Source of the DNA: Ceratobasidium sp. AG-K
Lineage: Eukaryota > Basidiomycota > Agaricomycetes > Cantharellales > Ceratobasidiaceae
DNA: 64,000 nt
Reading direction: 5' to 3'
Assembly (NCBI GenBank): GCA_037039685.1
Contig: JAWNGF010000003.1
Location: 4,686,571-4,750,570 of the forward strand
Shown piece after piece: positions 23,801 through 36,289 of the stretch. The notes below the pieces were generated by a model. It did not search any database. It had not been told where the DNA came from and saw only the letters and a program-made list of their open reading frames with translations. How positions within the stretch are numbered: position 1 is the first letter of the stretch; each line of letters starts with the position of its first letter. A program made the translations under genes and the position numbers.

Positions 23801-26800
23801 CAGCAGTGCTCAGAACTTACTTTAGACCACACTTAGCCGGTTCAGAATGCTGATCGGCAACGGCACACAAGGAAACACATAGATGGTCCGTTCCGCAGTT
23901 ATGGTCATCTTTGTGCTGGCTTGGGCGGAGGCATGCCAAGAAGCAAGTCGAGCACTTCAAAGCGCATATTTGAAGCGCGGCACGTGAGGTATTGACCGTG
24001 TTCTTCAAAACGTCAAGTAAGTTTCGGATGTCTTGATACTCAGCCGAGAACTTTTGAATGTTGATCGAAACCCATCGTCGTGTTTGTTCGACTCGCAGAT
24101 CGAATACTGAATGCAACCGGCCTTGAAGCCCTGACACGTAGTCGGATTCCGACGTCTCGTGCCTTGGGCCAAGGCGCTCTTTGTGTTGATAAATTAGCGA
24201 GGTCAAGAACTCCTCGGCGCCGGCTCCGCCCAGTTGCGTGAACTCCTCTGGGCTGCGTGCGACCCAGAAGACATCATCGGAGACGGGTTCATCGTGTTGG
24301 ACATCCTGGTCCGTGTCTATTTCCTGCAGGGACTGTCGCAACGTGGGTGGGGTATAATTGATGCTCTACTCACTTTCATTGGACCCCATACATCAGGGAG
24401 CTGTTCGATGCCGCCGTGCCCGAGAGCGTTAGGCAAATAATCCGTGATTTGCTTGGCTCGATGGGTGGCACGGGTCTCTAAGCATTATACTGAAGTCAGT
24501 TCGGTGATTGTATTCACAATGTAAGAATACGCACGGTCCAGAGATACCCAATCGTGTGCCTAATCAAGGTATTAAGTAATTGAGTTATTTTCCAAGCAAT
24601 CAGCTTACCATGATTTTCGCCATCAGGGTCTTCAGCATGTGCAAGAATACTCCACCTTCGCCGTGTGTGACTGGCCGTTCCTCGAGGAGTTCACGAATGT
24701 GTCCAAAAAGGGTATAAAAATCCTTCGACTTGATGACCGGCCATGGTAGGATGTGGAGCTGGCCTCGGTGTAACTTGGTGATGAAGTTATTCTCCTGATC
24801 TTCTTCAACCATGTCATTGAACTTTTCGTCGAACCTGGGATAAGGGAGAAATTCGCTTGAGTTTCACTAGTTTGCATTTAGGGTGAAAATGCGTACTCGT
24901 CAACGATACCGTTTATGTCGTGGTCTGGGACGTCTTTGATAATAACGGCTAGGTCGGACTAGATAGGGAGGTAACAGTTAGAAACGTATGGCCACGGCAT
25001 GCGTACGGATCGTACATTGAAGAGCTCGGGATTTTTCTCCGGATCTAACACCGTTGCCGAGGACCGAAATCCCTGATGAAGCATTACAACAACGTCCAGT
25101 GAATAAAGGTACGACACACATACCTTGAACAAGTCTGTTGTGCTACGAGAAACAGCGAAATTATTCCTGAAAAGGACCTGGCGGACCACGGGGTACAAAC
25201 GAATTAACTTTCGGGTTTAGCTCTGGGGTTGCTACAAGAGATATTACCATATTTGATATCGCGGCGTTGAAAAGCACAAGTAGTGTATCTTCCTGGGGAC
25301 TCCGTTCGACCGATTGCACACCTGTGAAGGATAGACGGGACAATAACGTAGCCCAAATATTATTTTCCCGTTGTCCTGGTAGAAGACTGACACACCCACC
25401 TTCAAAGTCTAAAGACACCAGCAAATAGTCATCTGTAGGAGTGCACGAAAGCCAAACGCCTTCAGTGGTCCTCTTGGCAGAGCCGGCAAACGATGTATCA
25501 GCGAAGTGGTTTAGACAATACGACTTTCCTTGAATAATTATATTGTATCAATATGTGACCACTGCCTACCACAAAAGCTATTCCTTACCAACGCTCTGTT
25601 CACCTTTTTGATGAAGTTGTGAGCTCTTGGTCCTGGAGTCAACCATTAGATGACTTACCCATCGAGCTTACTACTCGGATTTGCTAATACCCATACACAC
25701 TTATCAGTAATTTCCCAGTAAGTATGATTTAATACCGACCTTTCGAGCCATATACGACTGGAAAACCGACTCATACCCCCCAACACTCAACAGGCTAATA
25801 ATCGTAGGAACGTTGGCACCAAGTAGCTGTTTGTCGAAAACCGGGTCTAAAACACCATCCTTGAGAGGAATAAACCGATTCTCCCGTGTAACTGCAAGCC
25901 TAAGAAGTGCACCGTCGCTAAGACAAATATTTAGTTCCCAGATACACATGCACGTACTGCACCGGTATTAAACATAACAGCTCAACCACAAACCCCCCAA
26001 CGTTAAAAGAGGAGCTTGAAATTTGCCCCAGCGTCGTCGAGAGTCCTTGGGATGACCACTGTACAGAGATGGAAAAGAGCCTTCCACCGGTAGGTTTCAA
26101 CGTGGAGCGTTCGAATTTTGACACTAGCTCAGCAAAATATTCATTGACCCTCGAGAAATCGCCACTCGACACAAAGGTGATGCTTCGGGGGTTTCTTGTG
26201 CTTTCGGAGAGGATGCTCCGTGAGACTGCGGGAACCACCGGGAAACGCGACCACACTTCCGCGTGACAGTCCATCAGACAGTTATTGGCAGTCTCTTTCT
26301 TCAGCACCTCGGAAGTGCGTTGCTTAGACCTGAAGTCATATTTTGCTGACTTTTGCTGCACTCGAAGGGCGACCGACGATATTCTATCTGGATGAAACGG
26401 GTCGAAAGTTATCAAATATATGCGATCGCGCCGGTCTAGGGATGTGATAATGGTTTTCAGTCCTGGGTCGATGGTAGTTGGACGGAAGCCTGCTGTCTCC
26501 GGCTTAAAGGATGCCCAATGAAAGGCTCGAAGTTCATGTGAGTTGGCTTGCTCGGTCACGACGAAGAGACCAGAGCCATCGGGCGCCGAGAACGCGTTGA
26601 GGATTGAGGAACGCACTTCCACCCGGGCTGCACTAAATTTCCATGATGAGTTGTCAGTCCGTAACATCAGGCTGGTATTGAGATCATCGTCACCTACCCA
26701 ATTTGACTGCTTGGCAGTGAAAGAATTCGAGCAGATCCGGCAGAGTCTATGAGGCAGAGATCTGAATTGCCCGTAACGATGCAGATGTGTTCTATCTGCA

Positions 26801-29800
26801 CCGATGATTCGTACCAGCCACTCAAAGATACAACGCCACTGCTTCTCAAGGCTGAAAAGTCTTCGTCAAACGTGAACCAATTGACCACAGGATTCTGCAG
26901 AAAGGACTTAGTACGAAAGTCAGGATTCGATCGATCGAAATTCTGACCTCTGGCCCATGGCATGCCACCAAGATCCTAGTTGCCTCGTCATACGCATACA
27001 TACGCCTGCTTCCTAATCGGCTATGGCTTAGAGATGTTTTAGCGCCCTTATTTTTGATAGCACGTTCCAGATCGTTGTTCTTGTTCATGAATATGTATGA
27101 CCTGTCCTGAGAAGCAACGATCACTAGGCACTTGTCATGCATTGTGTGGATAAATCTAGTACAATTATAGTCAAAAACAGACAGACCAAGCGCACACCCA
27201 CTCACTCGATCTTGAGCCCTTCTTCCAATTTGAACTCGAATTGTGGAGCGGGCGGGATAATTGGTTGCGGGATGAATGTATCATTCCTTTGCGACTGATG
27301 TATATCATCTCTGGTCAGCTCGAAAGGGTGGAATCGAAAATTCGTTTGCCCAGGGTCCAGCCTATGCAGGGTGGCCTTCACATCAAACATGGTTTCTGCG
27401 GGGATGTTTGTTATCCCCGATCCCGATGGTACAATAGATATGAAAGCTTACCACTGGAACGCCGGCCTTGCTTGTGAACTTTTATTGAATCAATAGCAAG
27501 TAGTGGATGGCTATGAAAACATATCTCAAGGCGTCAGCTATAATGAGATCTTGGAGTAAATATGCACTTACGATGAACCAACCTTCAACGCTGAACGCAC
27601 ATCCGACCAGAGCTTCGCCCATAGATGATCCTCATATGAACGTTGCTCTGCGTCCAGCTCTGCATGCCTTTTCCGTACTTGGGACCTTTGAGAGTTAATA
27701 AGCATGTCATCGAGGTTCTTGTTAATGTAACGACTCTCTCCAGTCGAAAGGTGAAGCCGAAGACTCTCGGTAGCTGCGTGAGCCAATTCGGCCAACACAG
27801 GATAGCATTCTACCAAATGCTCGAGACTGTGAACAAAATCGAGGTCACTTTCATCCGTAGGGCTCGCCCGTTTTGCACCTTCGCGGAAGTTTTTGAATGT
27901 GTCGATAGGTGAAGTGATCGCGCCGAAGCTCGCGCTAACCAGATTCTTGAGACTAAAACTCTTGCTCATCAAATTATCGAGCGGCTCATTGGTAAACTTT
28001 TGAGTGATTGCTCGTTGCTCTTCCGCGTTGCTCGGTTCGCGAAGGTTAGCAAGAGCCGTACGGATGAGGCCGATCCTCATCTTTAATTCTTGGAATCTAT
28101 CATTATCAATGAAGGCGAGTTTCTGAGCCCCGGGATGATTGCCGGATCGTGTGGAGGATGAAGCCGCATCTGTGAATATATGTTAAGAAAGATGAACTGT
28201 TACACTTTTAATACCCACCTGGTTGTCCTTCGTTTTCCAGCGCCGGCTCAGTCGCGAGGTACCTATAACGCGAGTGAGTTAATTATTAAAGACACAGTAA
28301 CAACGTAACGCGACATACGCGCCAAAATCGCCACAATACTGTCGAAAGACCTTACGGAGGCGTTGTTCGATCGCGGAGCGCTCCCGTTCTGAGTGATCTC
28401 GAATTCGCGCCGATTCAACAGCCTTTTCTGCATCTCGCTTAGCGCGCGCTTCAGTCACATAGCGGTCGTATTGGGCGAATAAATCTGGGTGCTTGTCACG
28501 AAGGCCGTGGTCAGTCAACAAGGCCAGCTCGATGTCACTTAGTCGAGACCCTAAGGCAACGGGCTGGTCACTGAAAGCGCGCACATAGTGCATTAGGTCG
28601 CTTAGGTATTTCCCAGATCATAAAATTCAACGGACTTACAATATTTTGCTCAGCCTCATGCTAGTATATATACCGCCAGCGTACTCTCTAGTTGCCTTGG
28701 GCTCCTCAAAGGCAGAGACCAATAGGCCACTTGTCGTTTCACCTCCAATCAGTTGGACTTGCTTATCCGCAAACGATCGAGGGAAGTTAACCTATGCGAG
28801 CCCAGCAAGATTTCAGCAGCATTTTGTGATGTGGGCCATGCTTCGTACCGTAAAACCTGCGCGAGCGGTAACATTCTCTTCCTGATTTTCCGTCTTCTGG
28901 ACACGGTACGTGCGGACTCGTGAGGAAACGTTGCCTGTCTGAGTCGACCCGGGCTTCCGCGGATTTTGGGAGGTCGGATCCCAGTCAAATAACGAAGCCT
29001 CCTCTTCTGAAACTAGGGCGAATATTTGGTCGGCCAATTGTGTAAGGTAGCTAGATACAATGAGTAAGCATACACTACCAGAATACGGGAAAGGTAGACG
29101 AAGTACCGCATGAATGTAACTCGATTCTGTTCGACTGCTGAATTGGCATTGTCGCGCCATGTTGTGCTCTCAGGCCAGTAGATAAGATATGCTTGTGTAG
29201 GTTGGTCTCCTTGGGAGCTCTGGTTAGGCGGAAGGACCAAATAGAGACCCGAACGAAGTGAAGGCTCAGTAGATGATGCCTGCTGAGGTTGGGCAAGCAA
29301 ACGGGCGCTGCAAATAACCGGCCAAATAATTGGTTTCTGAAGCTAGAGTGTCTTGATGCTGAAACACTTACACCTCTTCATCGACAGCACCAATAGTTTG
29401 CAAGAACTTTGCGATTTCTGATCGACTGCCGTAGACTCCAATGGGGCTGAGCTTGAGCTGGCGAAAATATAAGCGATTGTTACGGCGCCAGTAGCTGGCT
29501 GACTCACTGCGTCGAGACTCTTGAAATCGATGTTCGAAATTGATCGGAAAGACCCTGGAAGCATCTTGTTTAGAAGCGACCCCAACGAGTTGTGATCAAC
29601 GATAATCTTCTCGACTATAACGAAGAATGAGGGTCGTTCAATCATACATAATCATTGCATACCTAAACCTTTAGACCCAACCTCATACAGGAGGTCAAGC
29701 AAGCGGTACATCGACGGTATCCTGTCGAACAAGTCGATATTCGTTTCGTCTTTCTTGTCATCGGCGTCTGGATTTGGGCTAGCATCACCCTGGGAGACCC

Positions 29801-30447
29801 CCGGGTCTGGGCTGGCACTCGGATCGTCACCCAAGGTGTCACTATGGTAGCAAAAACGCATCGAGACAAGCCATATCAACCTGTCAGCTGTGTGGTGAGT
29901 GGATTGGCAAAGGTACTTACGGACTTTCCCCGTCTTCACCTCCGCCCTCGCCCTGGGGCTTGTCTTCATTACCATTTGGGGGGCTCTCCACGGTTGCATC
30001 GCCAGCTTGCGGAGATCCCTCCGTGGCTGCACCGTCAGCTTGTAGAGGTACCTCCACAGCGACATCGTCGGCTTGTGGAGATTCCTCCACAGGAACATCG
30101 TCAGCTTGTAAAGATCTCTCCCCTTCGGGCACGTTGGGGTCGGGATTAGTGACATGATCATCCTCAACATCTGCCCAGACCGGATTGCCTAAGTCGGAGT
30201 GGAGAGTAACGCTTGTTTGCTCTCACCTTCGTTAGTCGTACTCTCGGGATCGTCGGTTACAATGTTATTTCCTCGCAAAGGGCTAATGGGAGGACTTCTA
30301 ACGTAATTGGAGTCGAATAAGTTCATAATCTGGGAGAAAATGAAAAGAAACTCACTGGCTAGCGCCCTCGGTAGGACCCAGCGAATCGCCGATTGGGGGT
30401 ATATCTAGAACTGGCGATCCTCCTCGAGGAGAGGGATCTTGGTCCAT
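20838..30447 (-). CDS. Giant GTP-binding / zinc-binding / vWA-domain protein, copy B
   Basis: Tandem paralogue of copy A. The start at 30447 gives MDQDPSPRGGSPVLDIPP and the end is NGNITI with stop at 20838-20840. An acidic N-terminus contains four 11-residue repeats (29977-30108) not seen in copy A. The order is then as in copy A: VEKIIVDHNSLGSLLNKMLP; YLIYWPESTTWRDNANSAVE; a charged coiled coil (28290-28590); FSAPDGSGLFVVTEQANSHE; a G domain with GEQSVGKS split by an intron at 25529-25588, KRTTEGVWLS and SLDFEG; a middle domain (FITKLHRGQLHILPWPVIKS). The zinc-binding region holds CALKCSTCFLACLRP, CPIGCQLCSNTCRQSDHFHG and CETKCPRCNYYC. The vWA domain has MIDAS DSSSSM. Several exons match copy A closely in the G domain and diverge at the termini. 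Cytosolic by inference, since no signal peptide is visible. Confidence 0.82.
29977..30108 (-). repeat. Four 33-bp (11-residue) repeats in the N-terminus of copy B
   Basis: Read on the minus strand, the units are QADDVPVEESP, QADDVAVEVPL, QADGAATEGSP and QAGDATVESPP, head to tail. The region is acidic and proline-rich. Copy A lacks a comparable array, so the array expanded or was lost after the duplication. Confidence 0.85.
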
Positions 30448-31392
30448 GTTGAAACTAAACGATTGCCAGCGAGTAAATGTGAAGCGGATCTGTGAGAGGA
30501 TGGGTCTCCCGTTGACTGGCATTTATACCAAGTTTTGCTGAGTGGCCATTTGACGCCCGGGATACAATAGGAGGAGCCAGAACTTCTGGGCGCTCCATTG
30601 CACACTCTTGTGTAACGGTGAGCAAGATTTGCGTGCGCGGTCAAGATAATCGAGGAAAGAGATATAACGCTGCCAAAAAATTCAAGGTTCAGGCTTCGTT
30701 TAGAACGCGCAGTCGCCTCGAAAATTTCTCCGCTGAGTAGATAAAATGTACCACGGGGCCGGCATCAGCCAACGATTTTCGTACTAGATCAACAAAAAAA
30801 CCGCCGATTGCATCTTGACCTTTTCACGCGCCATATAAAGCAAGTCAACGGGGTCGAGATTCTCCGAGGGTAGTGAAATGCGATATCAGATAGGAGGCTA
30901 GTGACTTGGTGAGGAAAGTGAAATGTGCCGCCCCTGCGCCACCCATGTGGAAAGTGGCAAAGGCCTAACATCACAAGATAGCGCCCAAGGTGATCCAACA
31001 AATGAAGAAATAGTTTGTGCGGTGCGAGTGGCTAAGATGTCTACTATCGTGCGGTGACGCCGCTTCGGACACCGTTGCACATGGGTATAGGCTCGTTGGG
31101 GCGAGTGACAAGGCTGTTCCCTGGGTAAAGGGGTTAAGAATGCAACCCCAGAAATAACCAAGCAAAGAGTCCAAATGATAGTGGTCGATCGTCGACGTCA
31201 TTGGCCGAAATTGGAGCAATCACACGCAACCATCACAGACCCAAACACAGCACAAACAATCTCCGCCAATGGACCCTGCAGCTGGCTCAAACCATCATCC
31301 AGAGAGCAGAAAATGCACTTAGTCCAGCCTATGAAATAATACATCTGAAACGAATCAAAAAAGTCTGGGCCTAATCCCATGCAAAATCAACA
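30448..31392. promoter_or_regulatory. 5' region of copy B
   Basis: This 0.95-kb non-coding stretch is similar to the region upstream of copy A, including the 49-bp block at 30875-30923 and the distal run AATAATACATCTGAAACGAA near 31340. The recognisable duplication ends close to the stop codon of the LDB17-like gene. No other gene is seen. Confidence 0.6.
30875..30923 (-). promoter_or_regulatory. 49-bp near-invariant block upstream of copy B
   Basis: This is the counterpart of 17861-17909, with two substitutions. Both are synonymous in the shared minus-strand reading FHFPHQVTSLLSDIAF. Confidence 0.5.
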
Positions 31393-33560
31393 TCAACGCT
31401 GAACAGAAAGTGTCGAGCTCTTTGCACTCGACGCAATAGTCGTAATCGTCGTCCCATTCGGACCGAGCTCAACCCTGGTTCGTACCGGTACCGCCGGGGG
31501 TTTACGTCTCTGCGGCGGAGCAGGCGCTTTACGCCGCTCCCCACTCCCCCGATGAGACACGGGTTCGCTCGCAGAACTATATGTGCTCGAACGGGAGGGT
31601 GAGAGCGGGGGAGGCGAGGACGGGGACATGACTCCGTCGGTGGTCATTTGCCTGATCGGGAGCCCGCCGAGTCGGGTGGGTGGAGCGGGGCCGTGTCGAA
31701 TTTGGACGACGGGCGGCGGTGCGTCGGCGACGTCCATCAGACTTCCTGTGCTCCCGTTTCGGCTCGGGATGGGTGTATCGCTCAGCCTGAGTCTGTTCAA
31801 GTTCCTCAAGACCGGTTCGGCGCTTGCGGGTCGTGGAGGCGGTTCCAATCCGCGTGCGCGGGGTGCTAACAAGTCTGCACTCGACGCCTTGGCGGATATG
31901 CTCCTCGGCAGATCTGTCTCCCCTAGCGCCTTGCACCAATCCGCGTTCAAGCATCGCTCGACCAGTCGCCTCGTGGTGGGATTGACGTCTCGGATGTTCG
32001 AATGCGAGATGAGGGACAAGAGGGTCTGTCTCAACTCGGGTCGTTTGTACGGCGTAACTTTGAGTTGAGTGTTTGTAACGAGCGGGTGGAGGACACGGAG
32101 ATAGGTGTGTCGGAGCTAAACCCGGGTCGTGTGAGCGAGCGGCAAGGGCAAGGGCAGGGACACATACCGATTCGCTTTCCTCGGGTAAATTGGTTAGTTC
32201 TCGGATAAATACGTCAACGAGTACCCGCAGATCGTTGGTGTAAAAGTACTCGTGCGTGCCAGGTGTCGTAAACAATAGGTAGAGCATCTTGAGGAGAAGA
32301 AGCTGCATGCACAAGTCTTCGGGCGTGTTTTCTGTAAAGGGGATAAGAACGGGTTAGACAGATCGAGTCGAATTATGCTTACCGGCTCGGTTCAACATGA
32401 ATATGATGTTGGCGCCGAATGTCTGACTGGAGTAGAGTCTCCGCATCAGGGTCTCGAGTACGCGATTGGGAGGCCTATCTTCGGATGGCGCTCTTTGGTG
32501 CGTCTGATTGAAGGCTGGAGAGCGAGGGGACACCTTTCCAGACTCGGAGACCGCTTTGGACGACTTGTGTGGAACCAAGGACGCAACCATGAACTGCTCG
32601 TTCAATGCAACCTAGAGGACAAATTAATTTGACAATCCCAACAAGAGAACTGAACACCCACAATCAACTTGATAAGATAGTAATTCAAAGTCTCGTCCGT
32701 CGAACTCGTCGTATCCTCGATTGTCTCGAACAAATGCACAATGAAAGAATCATCAAACACCTCTACCAAAACAAGATCAACATCTTCGCACGCATCATCG
32801 CGCACTCCACGAGACTCACTTAAATCCGCAGCATCTAGCTTTTGCACCCGACAGACCTCGTACATCAGCCTAACACAGACTAGCCTCAGTCTGGCCTCGA
32901 TGGGAGCGCCTAGACCTCCAACCAGGTCCGCGTCATCGACCGTCCATCGCACATGGTCCATCAACAGGGGAATCAAGCCTTGCCAACGCTTGTGTCCAGC
33001 CGACCGCTTGCCTTGGGGGATCATGGGCGTGAGTGCGTCCAGCCCTACGCCAACTCGGGTAGTCGAACCCGCTTGCGATGGAATAGAAGCTGATGCGCCA
33101 AAGAACGCTGGGTTGCGTCGACCATATTCAAGGAATATAACGTAAACAACCAGAAGCGAATGGGGGTTGGTCTCGGTATGTGCAGCGGACGTTAGGAGCT
33201 CTGTCGAGCGGTCGGAATGAAAGGCAAAAATATCCGAGTCGAGGAGGAGGGTGATAGCATACTCGAGGTACTCAGAAGTGTATAGGTATTTCTCTAAGCG
33301 ACAGGCACCCGAACTAAGGTCTTGCTAACCTAAAATAGATTCAGATAACTCACCGTGATACGTGGAGCAAAAGTTGATAAAGGCTCGCAGGGATGAGTCT
33401 ATCCTGTTCAGAGATGCGGTCGAGGGAATGACAAGGATATCCTCCAGCTCTGGTTATTGTACCTGGATAATAAGCCAGCTGGCAACGAAGCGTGAATAGA
33501 TGGATACTCACCGGCCCAGAATTGCCTAGCATTCTCAACATGATATTCTACAAAGTCCAT
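31393..33560 (-). CDS. LDB17: LDB17/SPIN90-family protein (endocytic actin regulator)
   Basis: Fungal Ldb17 is the SPIN90/DIP relative that acts at cortical actin patches during endocytosis, linking to Arp2/3 activation. The start at 33560 gives [16 protein letters not shown], followed by short exons. The hallmark leucine-rich domain is spread over several exons: [42 protein letters not shown], and [20 protein letters not shown] followed by [18 protein letters not shown]. The C-terminal 200 residues are Pro/Ser/Arg-rich and disordered, with [12 protein letters not shown] proline motifs that could bind SH3 domains. The stop is at 31393-31395. At least five introns are present; one inferred acceptor near 33325 (CAAG before ACCTTAG) is uncertain. 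A single gene is assumed because all exons match one family in order. Confidence 0.85.
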
Positions 33561-34947
33561 TGCAGTTGCGTGCTAGATTGAAGGTGGCGGTGGTCAGCAA
33601 CTCGAGCGTCGTGGGCAAGTCGAACAGGATAGGGCGGCACCAGATCGGATAGCAAACCCCTCTGTCAAACCCAATACCAACTCACCTCGACTCGGTGTGG
33701 TCTCTCACAGCAAGTTCTGAGCGATCGTCAAATACGTGAAGAGTCTTTAAATCGCTCTGGCAATGAACTTGAACAAGGCAACGATGAGTTCAGAGCAAAC
33801 TCATTTGTAGTCATCGGGGGCCGTAAACCCACCTGATCACACGGCACCCGCGCCGGCCTCGACAGCTCCAATGGTGGATACTTTTTTCCCAAATGGAGGT
33901 TCGAACCGAGTTCAATTCGAAAGCAACGGCCGGGGCGTTGAAGCTCTGGCCAAAAGCAGGTCGAGGTGGTGGAGGCAGTGCGTAATGTTCAATCTCGGAA
34001 CACCCACAGTGCAGAGGCCAAGCGCTGAGCAGTCGAGGAGAGAATGAACAAGCAAGTGCGGGTTGCACTACGTATGTAATTTGACCCTACCCCACGAGGA
34101 GCGACTCTATAACGGCAGATGTCATCGGCAAGGGTGAGGTTACGTGAGCTTTTTTGGTGCGATGCGGCCCGGCTATTCTTTGTTTTTCAATTGGCTCCTC
34201 ATTCCAACGCAAACCGCTTCAATCGTGCAAACGTCATGCCGAAAGGATAGGTGAGCGCCTGTAGTTGAACTTGCTATTTCTTCAATCGAACCAACCTGCA
34301 AGACTGCAGGGCAAATCTCACAACAAGTTCAAGGGGATTATTGCCAATACAGTTCCCGCTTAAGTCCGATACACAGCCGAACAATCGACCACACAACCCT
34401 ATCTCAGAACCTAGCTATAGAGTCGCTCTCAGGATTGCCAGCAATGCGCCAGCACATACACGTATAACGAGAGAAGTATTGAGTTGAGTACTTAATCATA
34501 CGCATATACGGAAGCAATCATGTTCTATCAACTACCACGGAGCATGGCTCACAATTATCTCGTTTAGTAGGTCGTACAAGTAAAGCAATCAAGTAATAAG
34601 TTGTGTGTAATGAAGTAAAGCGGAAATCAAAATATTCGTAGTCAACGTCTTATATCGCACTCTTTATGGTGTGCCTCTGCAATGAAACCGAAAGTTGACC
34701 CCGGCAAAGGCCGCGGCAAGTTCATATCCACATGGACCTAGCTCCCTGTGATCGTCGATGTTACGGCTGGTAGTATCTTGGTCGCTAGTAGAGGGACTTT
34801 GAACTAGGAGAAATTAGCGGCAAAACAAGCTTATAGCGATCGAGATCATCCATGTACCAACGGTAGGTTCAGTACTCTCAAGTCACGTAGATTTTACGCA
34901 GAAATATTGCACGATACATATGGTAAATTTGGAACGTAAATGACAGA
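33561..34947. other. Intergenic region without a recognised gene
   Basis: This 1.39-kb stretch lies between the LDB17-like start codon and the eIF2-beta stop codon. It presumably holds the LDB17 promoter and the eIF2-beta 3' UTR. No convincing coding or RNA gene was found. The frame at 33811-34068 has no family features. Confidence 0.55.
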
Positions 34948-36289
34948 TTATGTCGCAGCCTTGGTGCGACTGCGCTTTCCGACTTGGGCCTGGAAACCAG
35001 CCTTGATCGCACTGACCGAGCGACGAGAGCCGCAAGACTCGCATGACATGAAGTAAATGCGGTTCTCTTTGGTTAAAATTGTGTCTGGAGACTTGCAAGT
35101 CTTGCATGTGACGTATTCCACTAGATTTGGGGGGTTAGGATAGCCTGGGTGATGTAACTAATGTGCGCACCAATGTATCGCCTGAGAACGTTCTCCAACT
35201 GTTTAGGCTGGAAGCGACCTTTGATAACCAGGCGCTGAGATCCATCTACTGAGCCGGTTGTACCCAACTCGGCAAACAAGAACTGAATAACATGGTCGGG
35301 CTGACGATGCATCCTTGAGATTGAAGTTAGAGTGAGTGCACACGCTCTAGCACCTGTGCATACCTCTTGCAAATTTCACTAATGTTTGCAAAGACTGTCT
35401 TTTTGTTTCCGTCTCGGTGCACGCTAGGCGGGACAATGGTGTACCGACGCTTCTCGCCTGCCAACTCGGGGTTCTGGGCACGGAGTATTTGGTAGAATCG
35501 GCCGAGCAACTACAGCCCGTTTCAATACACGAGTGCACATGTTAAGTGTCTACTCACCTCCCCATAGGTATAGTCGCGATCCGTTCCATGCCAGGTCTCG
35601 ACAAGCGCGCCCCCATCTCCCAGAGCAGGTTGGGCAAACACATCATCACCCAGATCGCCCTCGTCAAGCGCCTTCGTCTCGTCTACTGCACCGTCATCCT
35701 CGTCCTCATCGCCCTCTTTGGCTGTGCGTGGTGCATTTAGTCGACTCCCAGCCGTACACACGCCACACGCACCTTTTGCGGACGAGGCGAGTTCCTTCTC
35801 AAAGGCCTCCAAATCGAACGCAGCCTTTTTGGACTTCTTCTTCTTCTTTTTCAAGTCTCCAAAGTCTCCGAATTCATCTCCACCAGCGGGAGTCGCGTCG
35901 CCCGATGCAGGCACACTCTCGTCCTACCAAAATTTCGTTAGATTAGGGTATGGGGCAATATCACTCGGATCGTGGCCAACTCCAATACTTACGAGTTCAA
36001 GGTCGAGAGGGATCTCCTTCTTTTTCTTTTTCTTCTTCAATTCTCCAAACGCCGCGTTAAAGTCATCGTCCGCCGCAGCCTCGGTCGGCTCTGCAGGGGG
36101 TGCGTCGGCCGTCTTCAGGATGGATGGACCGGGTGCGGCTTCCGGAGCAGCAGGGGCCGCAGGTGCCTCGGGCTCTGCAGCTCCATCGGCACCTAGCGGG
36201 TCTTCGTCAAAGTTGACCTTTTTCTTTTTGCGCTTTTTGAGCGAGGGGTCGAAGAGAGGTTCTTCGGTTGCGGCTGTCGGATCGGCCAT
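34948..36289 (-). CDS. SUI3: Translation initiation factor eIF2 subunit beta
   Basis: This is the beta subunit of eIF2, which delivers initiator Met-tRNA to the 40S ribosome and binds eIF5 and eIF2B. The start at 36289 gives [20 protein letters not shown]. Three lysine blocks ([28 protein letters not shown]), the eIF5/eIF2B docking signature, lie within acidic/alanine-rich sequence. The core follows: [39 protein letters not shown] and [20 protein letters not shown]. The C-terminal zinc ribbon is [15 protein letters not shown]...[13 protein letters not shown] is at 34948-34950. About four introns. The three K-blocks and the C4 zinc finger make the call essentially certain. An upstream in-frame ATG exists (36316), but the downstream one fits the family better. 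Confidence 0.95.

Noticed and set aside
31577..32314. 245-codon minus-strand frame extending past the LDB17 conserved domain
   Set aside because: It reads through an intron; its C-terminal part is out of frame with the conserved LDB17 exon.
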